Positions 1 through 7,012 of a DNA stretch of 64,000 bases are shown one piece after another (position 1 is the first letter of the stretch; each line of letters starts with the position of its first letter). The stretch is from Ramlibacter alkalitolerans. GTDB lineage: Bacteria; Pseudomonadota; Gammaproteobacteria; Burkholderiales; Burkholderiaceae_C. Made by a program: the position numbers and the translations under genes. The notes below the pieces were generated by a model. That model worked only from the letters and a program-made list of their open reading frames with translations. It was not told where the DNA came from and did not search any database. Where the stretch lies: contig NZ_JAEQND010000015.1 in NCBI RefSeq assembly GCF_016722765.1, positions 80,672 through 144,671 of the forward strand, read 5' to 3'.

Positions 1-380
1 TAATGCTCGCTTTCGGCGATCCGGCGGGCGGTGGCCATCAGCAGCGCGAAGCCGAAGTCGGCGGTCGTCTCGGTCAGCACGTCGGGCGTGTTCGTGGCCA
101 GCACCTTGCGCGCCGTCATCGCAGGCACGTCGAAGTTGTTGAAGCCGACGGCCATGTTGGCGCAGACCTTCAGCTGCGGGCAGGCGGCCAGCACGCCGGC
201 ATCGATGCGCTCGCTGCCGGTGGTGAAGGCGCCGACCTTGTCCTTCAGGCGCTCGGTGAGCTCCTGCGGACCCAGGACGGTGTCGGCCTGGTTGGAATCG
301 ACCTCGAAGTGCTGTTCGAGCTTGTGCAGCGTCTCCGGGAAGACGGCGCGGGCGACGAGGATGCGGGGTCTGGTGCTCAT
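1..380 (-). CDS. D-2-hydroxyacid dehydrogenase (glyoxylate/hydroxypyruvate reductase type), C-terminus cut by window edge
   Basis: Only the first ~126 residues are in the window (start MSTRPRILVARAVFP). They form the substrate-binding half of a 2-hydroxyacid dehydrogenase, with the family segment NTPDVLTETTADFGFALL followed by the beginning of the NAD(P)-binding domain; the catalytic Arg, Glu and His lie beyond the edge. The family reduces glyoxylate or hydroxypyruvate in the cytoplasm. The start ATG lies 4 bases after the stop of the NhaD-type antiporter gene, so the two are probably co-transcribed. Family is clear; substrate is inferred. Confidence 0.85.
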   Translation of the reverse strand, partial: MSTRPRILVARAVFPETLHKLEQHFEVDSNQADTVLGPQELTERLKDKVGAFTTGSERIDAGVLAACPQLKVCANMAVGFNNFDVPAMTARKVLATNTPDVLTETTADFGFALLMATARRIAESEH

Positions 381-384
381 GGTG

Positions 385-1662
385 TCAGGGCTTGGGGGAC
401 GGCAGGGACTGGACGGGAGCGGGCGATTCGACCGAGGGCGCCGAGGGCTTGCTGCCGGCGTGCCCTTCGGGGTTCCAGCCGACCAGCACCAGCAGCGCGA
501 CGAAACCGAGCACGTAGCCGACGGCGACGTGCCAGCCGCCGCGCAGCCAGGCGCCGACCGAGCGGCCCTCGGGGTACATGTTGCACAGCGCCACGCCGGC
601 GGAGGAACCGAACCAGATCATCGAGCCGCCGAAGCCGACCGCATAGGCCAGGAAGCCCCAGTCGTAGCCGCCCTGGCGCAGCGCCAGCGCGGTCAGCGGG
701 ATGTTGTCGAACACGGCACTCACGAAGCCCAGGCCCAGCGCCGTCGGCCACGAGGCGGCTGGCAGCGCCTTGACCGGCATCATCGCGGCGCACATCACGA
801 GGGACAGCAGGAAGATGCTGCCGCGCAGGGCGCCGGGCAGCAGGCTCCACGTGGGCGCTCGAAAAGGGACGGTCAGCAGCAAGGCCACCCATACCGCGAT
901 GCCGATCAGGGGGAACTCGTTGAGCAGCTCCGGGTTGCGCAGGTTGAGGAAGACGTTGGTGGAGATCGCGGCCAGCAGCATGAAGGCCACCACGGCGAGG
1001 CGGCCGTAATCGAGGCGCACGTTCTTCGGGTTGTCCTTCATGATCGGCTGGAAGGCCTGCTGCTGGCGCGCCGCGACGATGCCGAAGAACAGGATGGCGA
1101 CGCCGGCGCCGACATAGGCCTCGAACACCTGGCCGGGCCGCACCCCGGCGATCCACAGCATGGTGGTGGTGGTGTCGCCGACCACGCTGCCGGCGCCGCC
1201 GGCGTTGCTCGCCGCCACGATCGCCGCCAGGTAGCCCACGTGCACCCGGCCCTTGTAGAGGACGTGCGCCATGGCCCCGCCGATCATGGCGGCAGCGATG
1301 TTGTCGAGGAAACTGGAGATCACGGCGATCATCACGAGCAGGAAGAAGCCGCCCTTCCAGTCGTCGGGCAGCACTCTGGGCAGCATGTCCGTCGCGTGAC
1401 TGCGCTCGAAATGGTCGGCCAGCAGCGCGAATCCGAGCAGCAGGCCCAGCAGGTTGCCGAGCGTCACCCATTCGTGGTGCAGCATCTGCACGAAACCGGC
1501 CACCCCCGGCGTGCCGGCGAAGTCCCCGAGCAGGATCTTGTAGGCCGCGATGGTCACCATGCCCAGGAACGCCACCCGCAGGGTGTGATGGTGGAACACG
1601 GCGACGCCCAGCAGGACCAGGGCGAACAGGAGGAAGTCCAGGGGAATGCCGGCCACGGTCAC
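385..1662 (-). CDS. NhaD-type Na+/H+ antiporter / citrate-transporter family membrane protein
   Basis: A polytopic inner-membrane protein of about 425 residues with roughly 11-12 hydrophobic segments. Family signatures are two conserved Asp-Asn helices (SSFLDNIAAAM and SAVFDNIPLTAL) and NAGGAGSVVGDTTTTMLWI, which closely resembles the NhaD segment NAGGAWSPIGD-TTTMLWI. NhaD proteins exchange Na+ or Li+ for protons; annotation pipelines often call the same family citrate transporter. I chose the GTG at 1662 (VTVAGIPLDFLLF) because GGAGA lies just upstream and the first transmembrane helix follows directly. An in-frame ATG at 1761 would add a charged 33-residue leader without a good ribosome site. 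The C-terminal tail is Pro/Ser-rich. Confidence 0.85.
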   Translation of the reverse strand: MTVAGIPLDFLLFALVLLGVAVFHHHTLRVAFLGMVTIAAYKILLGDFAGTPGVAGFVQMLHHEWVTLGNLLGLLLGFALLADHFERSHATDMLPRVLPDDWKGGFFLLVMIAVISSFLDNIAAAMIGGAMAHVLYKGRVHVGYLAAIVAASNAGGAGSVVGDTTTTMLWIAGVRPGQVFEAYVGAGVAILFFGIVAARQQQAFQPIMKDNPKNVRLDYGRLAVVAFMLLAAISTNVFLNLRNPELLNEFPLIGIAVWVALLLTVPFRAPTWSLLPGALRGSIFLLSLVMCAAMMPVKALPAASWPTALGLGFVSAVFDNIPLTALALRQGGYDWGFLAYAVGFGGSMIWFGSSAGVALCNMYPEGRSVGAWLRGGWHVAVGYVLGFVALLVLVGWNPEGHAGSKPSAPSVESPAPVQSLPSPKP

Positions 1663-1849
1663 GTTGTGCGTCTCCAGTGTTCTTGTTGGAATGGAAGCGG
1701 CGATTATGGCGTCAGCCCGGCGGTGCCCCGGCAGCTCTCCCGCCCGGAGTGTCGGCCGCAACCTACGGGAGATGGCCTGCGCCTCCTACCCTTGCAGCAA
1801 GCTGAACCTCGGGATCATGTGACGAGTTGCATCCGAGGAGAGAGCCGTC

Positions 1850-2440
1850 ATGCCGTTCCGCATCCCCTGTCTTGCCGCCGCTGCGCTCACCTGCGCGGCG
1901 GCGGTGCATGCCGCGCCGCCCCTGGCCGACCCGGCGATCAGCCAGGAGGACGTCAAGGCGCAGAAGGTACGCATCGAGGAGCAGTACGACCAGTCGCAGG
2001 CGCGCTGCAAACGGTTGCAGGGAAGCGGGCGCGACCTGTGCAACGAGCAGGCCCGCGGGGAGCGCGACATCGCGGTGGCCGAACTTCAGCTGCGGGTGGC
2101 GCCTACCGCCGATAACGACGAGAAGCTGCGGCTGGCCAGGGCGAACGCCAGCTACTCGCAGGCGCTGGTCAAGTGCAGGGATTTCGACAGCCAGGCGAAG
2201 CGCGTGTGCCGGGAGGATGCGAAGACGAGCTTCGAAGAGGCGAAGGCCGAAGCCAGGCTGCAGAAGGAAGTCGTGGCGCAGACCCTGCGCTCCGAGAACA
2301 CGGTGCGCGAACGCACGGCAGCGGCCGATCGGGCGGCGCAGGCGCAGTTCACGCAGGCGCGGCAACGCTGCGAGGCGCTGCCCGCGGAGGGCCGGCAGAA
2401 CTGCGTGGAAGACGCGAAGCGGCGCTTCGGCACGCTCTGA
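1850..2440 (+). CDS. Exported hypothetical protein with three C-x10-C coiled repeats
   Basis: 196 residues with an N-terminal signal peptide ending at about AVHA-AP, so it is probably periplasmic. After it come three units of a motif with two cysteines ten residues apart, CKRLQGSGRDLC, CRDFDSQAKRVC and CEALPAEGRQNC, each followed by a charged helical stretch (for example EDAKTSFEEAKAEARL). This suggests a helical protein with disulfide-clasped hairpins. Similar short Ala/Lys/Glu-rich exported proteins are often loosely labelled TolA-like; I see no TolA domain. A GAGGAGAG ribosome site precedes the ATG. It is monocistronic and converges on the thioesterase gene. Function unknown. Confidence 0.75.
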   Translation: MPFRIPCLAAAALTCAAAVHAAPPLADPAISQEDVKAQKVRIEEQYDQSQARCKRLQGSGRDLCNEQARGERDIAVAELQLRVAPTADNDEKLRLARANASYSQALVKCRDFDSQAKRVCREDAKTSFEEAKAEARLQKEVVAQTLRSENTVRERTAAADRAAQAQFTQARQRCEALPAEGRQNCVEDAKRRFGTL

Positions 2441-2443
2441 GCT

Positions 2444-2896
2444 TCACTGCACCGGTTGCAGCGCGGCCAGCACTTCCTGCAGCCGCGGCGGCAGCGGTGC
2501 CGGCCGACGCGTGGCGCGATCCACGTACACGTGCACGAAGTGGCCCTTGGCGACCGTGAGCGGCTCGCCGGCCAGGAACAGCCCCACTTCGTAGCGCACG
2601 CTGGACTTGCCGATGCGGGCCACGCGCAGGCCGCCTTCCACGACCTGCGGGAATTCGACCGGCGCGAAATAGTTGCATTGCGTCTCGACCACCAGCCCGA
2701 TGACCTCGCCGCGATGGATGTCGAGCGCGCCCTGCTCGATCAGGTGCGCATTGACGACGGTATCGAACCAGCTGTAGTAGACGACGTTGTTCACGTGGCC
2801 GTAGGCGTCGTTGTCCATCCAGCGGGTGCCGATCGTGCGGAACGCCCGGTACGCCGCACGGTCCTCCGGCTGGGGCTGCGTCTTGGCTTCTTTCAT
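2444..2896 (-). CDS. Acyl-CoA thioesterase, 4HBT hotdog fold
   Basis: 150 residues, the usual length of a single-hotdog 4-hydroxybenzoyl-CoA thioesterase-family enzyme. The signature TRWMDNDAYGHVNNVVYYSWFD contains the catalytic Asp and the GHVNN turn. It hydrolyses acyl-CoA thioesters in the cytoplasm. The start codon overlaps the stop of the upstream deacetylase gene (ATGA at 2893-2896), so the two are translationally coupled. The start MKEAKTQPQPE is fixed by that overlap. Substrate chain type cannot be read from the sequence. Confidence 0.88.
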   Translation of the reverse strand: MKEAKTQPQPEDRAAYRAFRTIGTRWMDNDAYGHVNNVVYYSWFDTVVNAHLIEQGALDIHRGEVIGLVVETQCNYFAPVEFPQVVEGGLRVARIGKSSVRYEVGLFLAGEPLTVAKGHFVHVYVDRATRRPAPLPPRLQEVLAALQPVQ

Positions 2897-3819
2897 CGCG
2901 GGCGATTCTGCCAGCGGCGTGCGTAGCCCAGGGCCACCGCGAAGGTGTTGACCTGCACCTGCACCGTGTCCTCGATGCGGTGGCCATAGCCGCCCGCCAT
3001 GGCGAATGCGAGCGGCAGCCCGCGCTGCCAGGCCCAGTCGAACACGCGGCGGTCGCGCGCCTCCAGTCCGTCCCAGGTGAGTTTCAGGCGGCCGAGGCGG
3101 TCGCCCTCGTGCGGGTCGGCGCCGGCCAGGTAGATCACCAGGCCGGGATCGAAACGATGTCCGAGTTCGTCGAGGGCGCGCTCCAGCGCCTGCAGGTAGG
3201 CTTCGTCGCCGGTCCCGTCCGGCAGGTCCACGTCGAGGTCGCCGGGCTCCTTGCGGAAGGGGAAGTTCTTCTGTCCGTGCAGCGAGAGGGTGAAGACGGT
3301 CGGATCGTCGCGGAAGATGTGCGCGGTACCGTTGCCCTGGTGCACGTCGAGATCGACGATCGCCACGCGCAGGCCGCGGCGGGCCTCGGCCTGCATCAGT
3401 CGTGCCGCGACGGCGGCGTCGTTGAAGACGCAGAAGCCGCCGCCGCGGTCCGGGTACGCGTGGTGCGTGCCGCCGGCGATGTTGGCGGCCACGCCTTCGC
3501 GCAAAGCCGCGCGGCAGGCGGCGATGGTCGCGCCGACCGAGCGGCGGGCCCGTTCGGCCATCGCCAGGCTCCACGGGAAGCCGATCTCGCGCAGGATCTT
3601 CGGATCCACCGAGCCGTCGCCGATCGCCTGGATGTACCCGGGCGCATGGACCAGGGCCAGCTGGCCTTCGCTGGCCGGCTCGGCGGGGACCAGCCGGATC
3701 TCCGGGAGCTCGGCGGCCAGGCGATCGCGCAGCAGCCGGTACTTGCCCATGGGAAAGCGGTGCCCTGAGGGCAGGGGCAGGACGAACTGGTCGGTGTAGA
3801 AAACCTGCATCCCGTCCAT
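2893..3819 (-). CDS. Histone-deacetylase-family (AcuC/acetylpolyamine amidohydrolase-like) metal-dependent deacylase
   Basis: About 308 residues, with the zinc-deacetylase signatures in order: GGTHHAYPDRGGGFCVFND (catalytic His pair), VDLDVHQGNGTA (metal-binding Asp and His), AGADPHEGDRLG (second metal Asp) and MAGGYG (transition-state Tyr). Bacterial members deacetylate acetyl-lysine proteins such as acyl-CoA synthetases (AcuC) or acetylpolyamines. I placed the start at the Met of MDGMQVFYTDQFVLP; MQVFYT three codons later is an alternative, and an ATG at 3897 would add 26 non-conserved residues. It is coupled to the thioesterase downstream by a 4-base overlap. Confidence 0.88.
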   Translation of the reverse strand: MDGMQVFYTDQFVLPLPSGHRFPMGKYRLLRDRLAAELPEIRLVPAEPASEGQLALVHAPGYIQAIGDGSVDPKILREIGFPWSLAMAERARRSVGATIAACRAALREGVAANIAGGTHHAYPDRGGGFCVFNDAAVAARLMQAEARRGLRVAIVDLDVHQGNGTAHIFRDDPTVFTLSLHGQKNFPFRKEPGDLDVDLPDGTGDEAYLQALERALDELGHRFDPGLVIYLAGADPHEGDRLGRLKLTWDGLEARDRRVFDWAWQRGLPLAFAMAGGYGHRIEDTVQVQVNTFAVALGYARRWQNRPR

Positions 3820-3868
3820 TTTCCGGGGACCCGCCGGGACCCGCTGGTCTAGGGAAGCGTCCCTACTT

Positions 3869-3942
3869 TGCTGCAGCGCAACAAAAAAGACTTGCAAAGG
3901 GCCGGGAGAACCCTATACTTCTATCCATGCTGCACTGCAACA
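3869..3942 (+). promoter_or_regulatory. Phasin promoter with paired PhaR-like operators
   Basis: A sigma70-type promoter TTGCAA (3892-3897), 16-base spacer, TATACT (3914-3919). Two near-identical 15-mers flank it: TGCTGCAGCGCAACA (3869-3883), ending 8 bases before the -35, and TGCTGCACTGCAACA (3928-3942), just after the -10; 13 of 15 bases match. In Cupriavidus, PhaR is known to repress phaP by binding one site upstream of the -35 and one at the transcription start, which is the same geometry. That this is a PhaR site is inferred; phaR is not in the window. Confidence 0.6.
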
Positions 3943-3984
3943 AGTAGAGCAGCACCTCTCAACCCACACTGACCCGGAGAAACA

Positions 3985-4536
3985 ATGATGCTGACCGCTG
4001 AGCAACTGCTGGCCGCCCAGAAAGCCAACGTGGAAACCCTGTTCGGCCTGACGACCAAGGCCTTCGAAGGCGTCGAGAAGCTCATCGAGCTGAACGTCAC
4101 TGCCTCCCGTGCCGCCCTGGCCGAAGCCGCCGACACCGCCCAATCCGTCCTGAACGTCAAGGACGCCCAGGAACTGCTGGCCCTGCAAGCCGCCCTCTTC
4201 CAGCCCCTGGCCGAGAAGACCGCCGCCTACAGCCGTCACCTGTACGACATCACGTCTTCCGCCGGCGCCGAGTTCGGCAAGGCGTTCGAAGGCCAGGTTG
4301 CCGACGCGCAGAAGAAGTTCCTGGCCGTGGTCGACAACGCCGCCAAGAACGCGCCCGCCGGTTCCGAGACCGCCGTCGCCGTGTTCAAGAGCGCCGTTGC
4401 CGCCGGCAACAACGCCCTCGAGTCCGTGCAGAAGGCCGTCAAGCAGGCTGCCGACGTCGCCGAAGCGAACTTCAACGCCGTCGCCAACACCGCCGTGAAC
4501 GCCGCCAAGGCCCCCGCCAAGGCCAAGCGCGCCTGA
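3985..4536 (+). CDS. phaP: Phasin, polyhydroxyalkanoate granule surface protein
   Basis: 183 residues of the Burkholderiales phasin family (start MMLTAEQLLAAQKANVETLF), an amphipathic all-helical protein that coats polyhydroxyalkanoate granules and limits their coalescence. The sequence is rich in Ala, Lys, Glu and Val, has no Cys or Trp, and ends in a Lys/Pro/Ala tail (KAPAKAKRA) as usual for this group. CCGGAGAA precedes the start; the second ATG at 3988 is equally possible. A strong promoter with putative PhaR operators lies upstream and an intrinsic terminator downstream, so it is an independent single-gene unit. No synthase genes are nearby. Confidence 0.95.
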   Translation: MMLTAEQLLAAQKANVETLFGLTTKAFEGVEKLIELNVTASRAALAEAADTAQSVLNVKDAQELLALQAALFQPLAEKTAAYSRHLYDITSSAGAEFGKAFEGQVADAQKKFLAVVDNAAKNAPAGSETAVAVFKSAVAAGNNALESVQKAVKQAADVAEANFNAVANTAVNAAKAPAKAKRA

Positions 4537-4691
4537 GCTTGAAAGCTGGAGTTCCTGACGGCATCTGTTCGCCGCAGGGACTCTGCCGATAGGATTCACT
4601 TCATCGGGTGTCCGCATCCGGTGGAACGCAAGTTCTTCAAGGTTGTCTCCTCGGGTCCTTTCGACACCTTTCCAGGTTCAGGGATCCATTG

Positions 4692-4719
4692 ACCCCGGTC
4701 GCAAGACTGGGGTTTTTTT
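4692..4719 (+). terminator. Rho-independent terminator downstream of phaP
   Basis: Nine-base-pair stem ACCCCGGTC / GACTGGGGT (one G-U pair) closed by a GCAA tetraloop and followed by seven T residues. It lies 155 bases after the phasin stop and just before the end of the convergent patatin gene. Confidence 0.85.
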
Positions 4720-4754
4720 ATGGGCGCTCGCAGGGCAGATGGCGGCGGCTGTCT

Positions 4755-5705
4755 TCAGGGCGCGTGCGCCTTGGCTTCCAGTGCCGCCCGCACCTGCGGC
4801 AGTGCGGCCTGCATCGCGGCCCGCCCCGCCTCGATGGCGCGCCGCTTGCCGGCGAAGTCCGCGCTGCTCATGCCGCGCAAGGCCGGCCGCACGACGACGT
4901 CTGCATCGCGCAGCTCCCAGGTGTTGATGCTCTTGCCCATGATCGCGAAGGTCTGCAGCAGGATCTGCAGGGGATCGCCCGACGGGTTGCCCTCCGGCGC
5001 GCTGGAGATGTCCACCGCGATCACCAGTTCGGCGCCCATCTGGCGCGCGTAGCGCACCGGCACCGGCGACACGAGCCCGCCGTCGACGTACTCCTGGGTG
5101 CCGATCTTCACCGGCAGGAACACCGCCGGCACCGCGCTGGAGGCGCGCACCGCGGTGCCCGTGTCGCCGCGGCGGAACAGCACGCCCTGGCCCGTGTTCA
5201 GGTCGGTCGCCACGATGCCCAGCGGCACCGCCATGTTCTCGATCAGCCGGTGGGCCACCTGCGTGTTGACGTAGCGCGCCAGCGCCTCGCCGCGCAGCAC
5301 GCCGCGACTGAAGATCGGCAGCGTCCAGTCCGCGAAGGCGGCCTCGTCCATCGCCAGCGCCGTCGCCTGCAGCTGTTGCCCGCTGCGGCCGCTCGCGTAC
5401 AGGGCCGCGACCAGGCTGCCGGCCGACGTGCCGACCACGAGGTCCGGCTTGATCCCGGCTTCTTCCAGCACCTCGATCACGCCGACATGCGCGAATCCGC
5501 GCGCGGCTCCCCCGCCCAGCGCGAGCCCGATGCGCGGCGGCACCTTCTGCACCAGCGGCGGCGCGGGCGCCGGGGTCACCGGAACGGTCGGCGCAGGCTG
5601 GGGCGCCACGGCGCAGCCGGCGACGAACACCGCCAGCAGCGCCCATTTGACGTGGATCAATCTCTTGCCAAAATGAGTGAGAATGATTCGCGTTTGACTT
5701 ATCAT
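4755..5705 (-). CDS. Patatin-like phospholipase lipoprotein (RssA family)
   Basis: A patatin-domain serine hydrolase of about 316 residues. It shows the oxyanion loop GGGAARGFAHVGV, the nucleophile elbow GTSAGS (GxSxG) and the catalytic DGG (EYVDGGLVSPVPV), i.e. a Ser-Asp dyad. The N-terminus has a hydrophobic segment ending in the lipobox VAGC, followed by a Pro-rich linker, so it is likely an envelope-anchored lipoprotein acting on phospholipids. I give the ATG at 5705 (MISQTRI); a TTG at 5660 just before the hydrophobic segment is a credible alternative, because the Fur-like box at 5678-5692 would otherwise lie inside the coding region. Confidence 0.85.
   Translation of the reverse strand: MISQTRIILTHFGKRLIHVKWALLAVFVAGCAVAPQPAPTVPVTPAPAPPLVQKVPPRIGLALGGGAARGFAHVGVIEVLEEAGIKPDLVVGTSAGSLVAALYASGRSGQQLQATALAMDEAAFADWTLPIFSRGVLRGEALARYVNTQVAHRLIENMAVPLGIVATDLNTGQGVLFRRGDTGTAVRASSAVPAVFLPVKIGTQEYVDGGLVSPVPVRYARQMGAELVIAVDISSAPEGNPSGDPLQILLQTFAIMGKSINTWELRDADVVVRPALRGMSSADFAGKRRAIEAGRAAMQAALPQVRAALEAKAHAP
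5678..5692. promoter_or_regulatory. Candidate Fur box
   Basis: TGAGAATGATTCGCG matches the 7-1-7 Fur core TGATAAT-N-ATTATCA at 10 of 14 positions. It sits in the divergent space between the patatin gene and a ferric-binding-protein gene, 56 bases before the latter's start, which suggests iron repression of the binding protein. TTGACT at 5694-5699 could serve as -35; I cannot see a convincing -10. Confidence 0.5.
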
Positions 5706-5747
5706 CGCGCCAACGTCACAAGAACGACCCCTGAAAGGAAAACCTCC

Positions 5748-6788
5748 ATGATGTCCAAAGCCGCAGGTCTCGCCACGCTGCTCGTCGTCGCCGCCGCGCC
5801 GGCCTTCGCGCAGGAGCAGGTGCTCAACCTCTACTCCGCCCGCCACTACTCGACGGACGAGGCGCTGTACGCCGGCTTCACCAAGGCCACCGGCATCAAG
5901 ATCAACCGCGTCGACGCCGACGATGCCGGTATTCTGGCCCGCCTGAAGGCCGAAGGCGCCGCCTCCCCCGCCGACGTGATCCTGCTGGTCGACGCCGCGC
6001 GCCTGTACAAGGGCGAAGTCGACGGCCTGTTCCGTCCGATCCGCTCCAGGGTGCTGGAAGACGCGATTCCCGCGCAGTACCGCGCGAAGGCCGGCGCCGA
6101 AGGCACCACCTGGTTCGGCTTCTCCACCCGCGCCCGCGTCGTGGTGTACGACAAGGCCAAGGTCAAGCTCGAGGACGTCGACACCTACGAGGAACTGGCC
6201 GACCCGAAGAACAAGGGCAAGGTCTGCCTGCGCTCCGGTTCGCACCCGTACAACCTGTCGCTGTTCGGCGCAGTCACCGAGCACCTGGGCGAGCAGAAGG
6301 CGGAAGCCTGGCTGAAGGGCATCGTCGAGAACATGGCCCGCGCGCCCAAGGGCGGCGACACCGACCAGATCAAGGCCGTCGGCGCGGGCGAGTGCCAGGT
6401 CGCGGTGAGCAACACCTACTACATCGCTCGCCTGATGCGCTCCACCGACCCCGCCGACAAGGCGCTGATGGAGAAGGTCGGCGTGGTGTTCCCGAACCAG
6501 TCGTCCTGGGGCACGCACCTGAACATCGCCGGCGGTGCCGTCGCGAAGAACAGCAGGAACACGGCCGCGGCCGTCAAGTTCCTCGAATACCTCGCCAGCC
6601 CCGAAGCGCAGAACCACTTCGCCAACGGCAACAACGAATGGCCCACCGCCAAGGGTGTGAAGGTGAGCAACCCAGCCCTGGCCGCGATGGGCGGCGGCGA
6701 CTTCAAGGCCGAGACCATCCCGCTCGCCTCCGTCGGCGCGCACCAGGTCAAGGTGCAACAGATGCTCGATCGCGTCGGTTTCAAGTGA
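5748..6788 (+). CDS. Fe(3+) ABC-transporter periplasmic binding protein (FbpA/FutA family)
   Basis: 346 residues: signal peptide (cleavage near AFA-QE), then a two-lobed iron-binding fold. Iron-ligand features are LYSARHYSTDE near the mature N-terminus and the tandem tyrosines of VSNTYYIARL, as in FbpA. It delivers ferric iron to an inner-membrane permease. No permease or ATPase is adjacent, so its partners are elsewhere or shared. AAGGAA lies 7 bases before ATG 5748 and 10 before ATG 5751. A Fur-like box upstream agrees with iron control. A longer in-frame reading open from 4608 has no merit because the signal peptide fixes the start. Confidence 0.9.
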   Translation: MMSKAAGLATLLVVAAAPAFAQEQVLNLYSARHYSTDEALYAGFTKATGIKINRVDADDAGILARLKAEGAASPADVILLVDAARLYKGEVDGLFRPIRSRVLEDAIPAQYRAKAGAEGTTWFGFSTRARVVVYDKAKVKLEDVDTYEELADPKNKGKVCLRSGSHPYNLSLFGAVTEHLGEQKAEAWLKGIVENMARAPKGGDTDQIKAVGAGECQVAVSNTYYIARLMRSTDPADKALMEKVGVVFPNQSSWGTHLNIAGGAVAKNSRNTAAAVKFLEYLASPEAQNHFANGNNEWPTAKGVKVSNPALAAMGGGDFKAETIPLASVGAHQVKVQQMLDRVGFK

Positions 6789-6805
6789 GCCGGCGCTAGC
6801 ACGAC

Positions 6806-6825
6806 ATCCCCGCGCAGGCGGGGAT
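6806..6825. repeat. Dispersed ATCCCCGC-GCAG-GCGGGGAT hairpin repeat
   Basis: Perfect eight-base-pair inverted repeat with a GCAG loop, located 17 bases after the iron-binding-protein stop. The same unit occurs twice after rpoD (18054-18112), and a sister form with ATTCCC arms occurs near 63.7 kb. Confidence 0.8.
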
Positions 6826-6920
6826 CCAGGATCCCTGCCGGTGCCCCCTCCGCGCCGGCGGGGCCGCAAGCCTCCCGCGGTTTCCCCCCTCCTTGTCGCG
6901 GGAGGCATCAGCCCCCATTC

Positions 6921-6946
6921 AGCCCGCCGCCCGGCGGGCTTTTTTT
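6921..6946 (+). terminator. Rho-independent terminator after the ferric-binding-protein gene
   Basis: Stem AGCCCGCC / GGCGGGCT with a GCCC loop, followed by seven T residues. It lies 132 bases after the stop and ahead of the promoter region of the next dehydrogenase gene. Confidence 0.85.
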
Positions 6947-6979
6947 CGTCAGGTGTGCGCACCCGCCCTGGGGGGATAA

Positions 6980-7001
6980 TTGACGTTTACGTCAACGTCA
7001 A
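6980..7001. promoter_or_regulatory. LiuR-like (MerR family) operator
   Basis: A 22-base near-palindrome, TTGACGTTTAC followed directly by GTCAACGTCAA; 20 of 22 positions are symmetric. It resembles the known LiuR operator of proteobacterial branched-chain-amino-acid and fatty-acid catabolic genes (TTTACGTAAACGT core with TTGACG outer arms). A -10-like GATAAT (6975-6980) abuts it and the start codon follows 11 bases later, so it probably controls the acyl-CoA-type dehydrogenase downstream. The regulator gene is not in the window. Confidence 0.6.
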
Positions 7002-7012
7002 CAGGAGAGCGC

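Noticed and set aside
31..2115. Very long open frame on the + strand through the antiporter gene
   Set aside because: It is antisense to a protein with clear NhaD motifs; long shadow frames are common at this GC content and its translation is low-complexity His/Arg/Gly/Gln.
2444..3574. 376-residue reading of the thioesterase frame
   Set aside because: Its N-terminal half is the wrong-frame shadow of the deacetylase gene; the 4HBT domain starts at 2896.
4608..6788. Ferric-binding protein extended to 726 residues
   Set aside because: The extra part is the shadow of the patatin gene; the signal peptide after ATG 5748 marks the real start.
4755..6962. Patatin protein extended to 735 residues from an upstream start
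   Set aside because: The extension is antisense to the whole ferric-binding gene and lacks any domain; the lipobox and signal peptide fix the start near 5660-5705.
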